From positions 1-7,657 of the forward strand of contig DSDZ01000325.1 in the NCBI GenBank assembly GCA_011048475.1: a stretch of 7,657 nucleotides of DNA. Reading direction: 5' to 3'. A program made the translations under genes and the position numbers. Shown piece after piece: positions 6,462-7,657 of this stretch; position 1 is the stretch's first letter, and each line of letters opens with the position of its first letter. The DNA is from Bacteroides sp. GTDB lineage: Bacteria; Bacteroidota; Bacteroidia; Bacteroidales; GCA-2748055. Below the pieces are notes generated by a model. The model worked only from the letters and a program-made list of their open reading frames with translations, was not told the origin of the DNA and did no database searches.

Positions 6462-6671
6462 TCAGTTGTTTGCAGCGTCATTCAACTCGGCATTAACCTG
6501 CCAGTCTATGATGGCAAGGTTAACTGTCGAAAAGTTATGCCCGCACAGTGATATGAATCTGAGCACACGTCCCACATCGTAGGCGAAACCGCCCCCGTTC
6601 ACCTGTCTCAGTCTTTCAGCATCCATGGTGCTGAATGGTCCCGAATTTGTCATTGGTGTAAGATTTTTCAT
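6462..6671 (-). CDS. Double-glycine leader peptide precursor B (bacteriocin-like or signalling peptide)
   Basis: The 69-aa product has a leader ending MDAERLRQVNGG (Glu at -8, Leu at -7, Val at -4, Gly-Gly at 26-27), the C39 recognition pattern. Cleavage after Gly27 leaves a 42-aa core: GFAYDVGRVLRFISL, then CGHNFSTV and LAIIDWQVNAELNDAANN. The core is part hydrophobic, with one Cys (43), so no internal disulfide is possible, and it ends in a polar acidic tail. The GFAYD start matches a type I recall from other Bacteroidota clusters; this is recollection. No lanthipeptide, radical-SAM or other modification gene lies nearby, so the core is probably unmodified. The ATG at 6671 was chosen because it starts the leader; the upstream extension in frame overlaps the preceding gene and is leader-unlike. 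A third Gly (28) leaves the exact cut uncertain. Confidence 0.82.
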   Translation of the reverse strand: MKNLTPMTNSGPFSTMDAERLRQVNGGGFAYDVGRVLRFISLCGHNFSTVNLAIIDWQVNAELNDAANN

Positions 6672-6696
6672 GATTTCGGATGTTTTGTTGATGTTG

Positions 6697-6876
6697 TTAT
6701 TTCTCTTCCGGTTTTCCGGTGAGCCCGTTCTTGAAATTGTCCCAGTCGGAGATGATCTCGGCAACTGCTGCAATCCCGATCCCCACCAGTAAGGCCGGCA
6801 AGAAGCCCCCGTTCAGCTTTTGCTGTTCCGTGACGGGAATTTCGCGGAAATCAGCCGTTGAAAGTTCAGTTTTCAT
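6697..6876 (-). CDS. Double-glycine leader peptide precursor A (bacteriocin-like, amphipathic/hydrophobic core)
   Basis: First gene of the operon, 59 aa. The leader is residues 1-24, ending IPVTEQQKLNGG (Glu at -8, Leu at -4, Gly-Gly at -2/-1). The predicted 35-aa core begins FLPALLVGIGIAAVAEIIS, a hydrophobic helix with small residues and a GIG motif that could span or pack in a membrane, followed by the polar DWDNFKNGLTGKPEEK. Size, cysteine-free core and C39 exporter downstream fit class II (two-peptide or single) bacteriocins; a pheromone role is also possible. The next precursor starts 25 bases after its stop, with no hairpin between. Both cores carry a II-(S)-DW element (IISDW here, AIIDW in the second), so they may be distant relatives or act as a pair. 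The gene is below usual ORF length cutoffs. Confidence 0.82.
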   Translation of the reverse strand: MKTELSTADFREIPVTEQQKLNGGFLPALLVGIGIAAVAEIISDWDNFKNGLTGKPEEK

Positions 6877-6903
6877 TTGTCATTTTCGTTTTTGTCGTAC
6901 CTA

Positions 6904-6915
6904 CTCTGTTCAGAG
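6904..6915. promoter_or_regulatory. Inverted repeat in the leader of the peptide operon, candidate operator
   Basis: CTCTGTTCAGAG is a perfect dyad with 5-base arms and a 2-base spacer, 28 bases upstream of the first precursor ATG (6876). A second palindrome, CTTTGCAAAG (6932-6941), lies 16 bases further upstream. Either could be a regulator site controlling the peptide operon. No good Bacteroidota -33/-7 pair (TTTG and TAnnTTTG) was found on the minus strand here, so the promoter position is not fixed. Confidence 0.35.
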
Positions 6916-7007
6916 GCTTTTCGGTATCCGCCTTTGCAAAGAGCCCTGTGCTTTCCCTGTTAATGTGGTTGAGCAGTGGATATCAGTCACCGGCACGGAA
7001 TAATTCC

Positions 7008-7015
7008 TATCTTTA
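7008..7015 (+). promoter_or_regulatory. Candidate -7 element upstream of galM
   Basis: TATCTTTA matches the Bacteroidota -7 consensus TAnnTTTG at all but the last base and lies 26 bases before the galM ATG. No TTTG element is seen at the right distance upstream. A purine run GGAAAGAAGAA (7026-7036) just before the ATG may serve as a weak ribosome binding site. Confidence 0.3.
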
Positions 7016-7041
7016 ACCCCTGAACGGAAAGAAGAACCTGT

Positions 7042-7657
7042 ATGAACATTGAGAGAGAACATTTCGGCACGCTGCCCGGCGGGGAGGAGGTTTCCCGATA
7101 TACCCTGGGAAACAGAAACGGAATGCAGGTGCGGGTGATGGACTACGGGGCCACGATCACCCACCTGTTTGTGCCCGGCCGGGAGAACGATCCCGGTGAT
7201 GTGGTGCTCGGATTCGACCGGCTGGAGGATTACCTGGGCGACCAGCCCTACTTCGGTGCCGTCTGCGGAAGGTTCTGCAACCGCATCGGGGGCAGTTCCT
7301 TTGTCATCGACGGCACCCGGTATATCCTGTCTGCCAATGAAGGTGCCAATCATCTTCACGGCGGATTCAGGGGCTTTGACAAGCAACTCTGGCAGGTGGA
7401 TACGGATATCTCGGCAGATGAAGCAAGCCTGGTGATGACATATGAAAGCCGGGACGGGGAGGAAGGGTACCCGGGCAACCTCACCGCCGGGGTGACCTAC
7501 TCCCTGAATGACAACAATGAACTGGGGATCAGCTTCAGGGCACAGACCGACCGGTCTACCCATGTGAACCTGACCAACCACAGTTATTTCAACCTGAACG
7601 GTTGCAGGGGAACGATCCTGCAGCACGAGCTGACCCTGTATGCGGACAGATACACGG
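7042..7657 (+). CDS. galM: Aldose 1-epimerase (galactose mutarotase), partial (3' end beyond window)
   Basis: The frame runs from ATG at 7042 to the window edge (205 codons; the family is about 340-380 aa, so roughly the C-terminal 40 percent is missing). The enzyme interconverts the alpha and beta anomers of aldohexoses, feeding the Leloir pathway in the cytoplasm. Family motifs are clear: MDYGATITHL (33-42), CGRFCNRIGG (75-84), NEGANHLHGGFRGFDKQLW (99-117), GEEGYPGNL (139-147) and VNLTNHSYFNL (175-185). By comparison with the Lactococcus enzyme, Arg81, His106 and His180 match its Arg71, His96 and His170, with the same 74-residue His-His spacing; the catalytic Glu would lie outside the window. 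No signal peptide is present. It is transcribed away from the peptide operon and appears to be an unrelated neighbour marking that operon's right boundary. Confidence 0.97.
   Translation, partial: MNIEREHFGTLPGGEEVSRYTLGNRNGMQVRVMDYGATITHLFVPGRENDPGDVVLGFDRLEDYLGDQPYFGAVCGRFCNRIGGSSFVIDGTRYILSANEGANHLHGGFRGFDKQLWQVDTDISADEASLVMTYESRDGEEGYPGNLTAGVTYSLNDNNELGISFRAQTDRSTHVNLTNHSYFNLNGCRGTILQHELTLYADRYT

Noticed and set aside
6462..6671. Precursor B as a lanthipeptide or other modified peptide
   Set aside because: It has one Cys only and no LanB/C/M, radical-SAM, YcaO or similar gene is in the window; the exporter alone fits an unmodified peptide.
6672..6773. Upstream extension of precursor B
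   Set aside because: The extra 34 residues overlap precursor A's coding region in another frame and are Arg/Asn/Ser-rich; the ATG at 6671 begins a normal Gly-Gly leader.
6910..7626. Minus-strand open frame of 238 codons opposite galM
   Set aside because: The plus strand encodes unmistakable galactose mutarotase motifs over the same bases. The frame is a GC-rich codon shadow and would also cross the peptide operon leader.

Overview
The window reads as a chromosomal piece of a member of the Bacteroidota. The signs are: peptide-export genes whose precursors resemble the double-glycine bacteriocin-like peptides of that phylum, a small outer-membrane beta-barrel protein with a short Gram-negative signal peptide, AT-rich gene starts without strong Shine-Dalgarno sequences, and a YidD relative lying between a LolA-like periplasmic protein and a repeat/membrane protein. 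The lower taxonomy cannot be fixed from the sequence. Nearly everything is on the minus strand; only the partial galM gene at the right edge is on the plus strand. No tRNA, rRNA, CRISPR array or insertion sequence was seen, and no gene-free stretch reaches 300 bases.

Right to left along the minus strand, 6876 to 3105 is a compact five-gene operon: two short double-glycine-leader peptides (59 and 69 aa), a 40-aa single-span membrane protein, a HlyD-type membrane fusion protein (377 aa) and an ABC exporter with an N-terminal C39 peptidase (696 aa). The last three genes are joined by 4-base ATGA overlaps. The logic is that of an unmodified (class II-like) bacteriocin or signalling-peptide system: the exporter removes the leaders after Gly-Gly and, with the HlyD protein, moves the cores out of the cell. 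No modification enzyme and no TolC-type outer-membrane channel is present. The 40-aa protein resembles the C-terminal half of the first peptide and is the best candidate for immunity.

A weak A/T-rich terminator follows the exporter gene. Next come an outer-membrane beta-barrel protein (2961 to 2404) and a 164-codon-class membrane protein of unknown function (2353 to 1865), whose gene starts carry a shared AACCAAATCAT leader motif. A strong, apparently bidirectional terminator (1804-1843) closes that unit.

The left part, 1776 to 1, is a second tightly packed unit: a LolA-like periplasmic protein, a YidD-family protein with an added signal peptide, and a repeat-containing membrane protein cut by the window edge. 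These look like envelope-biogenesis genes. Their link to the peptide system is positional only.
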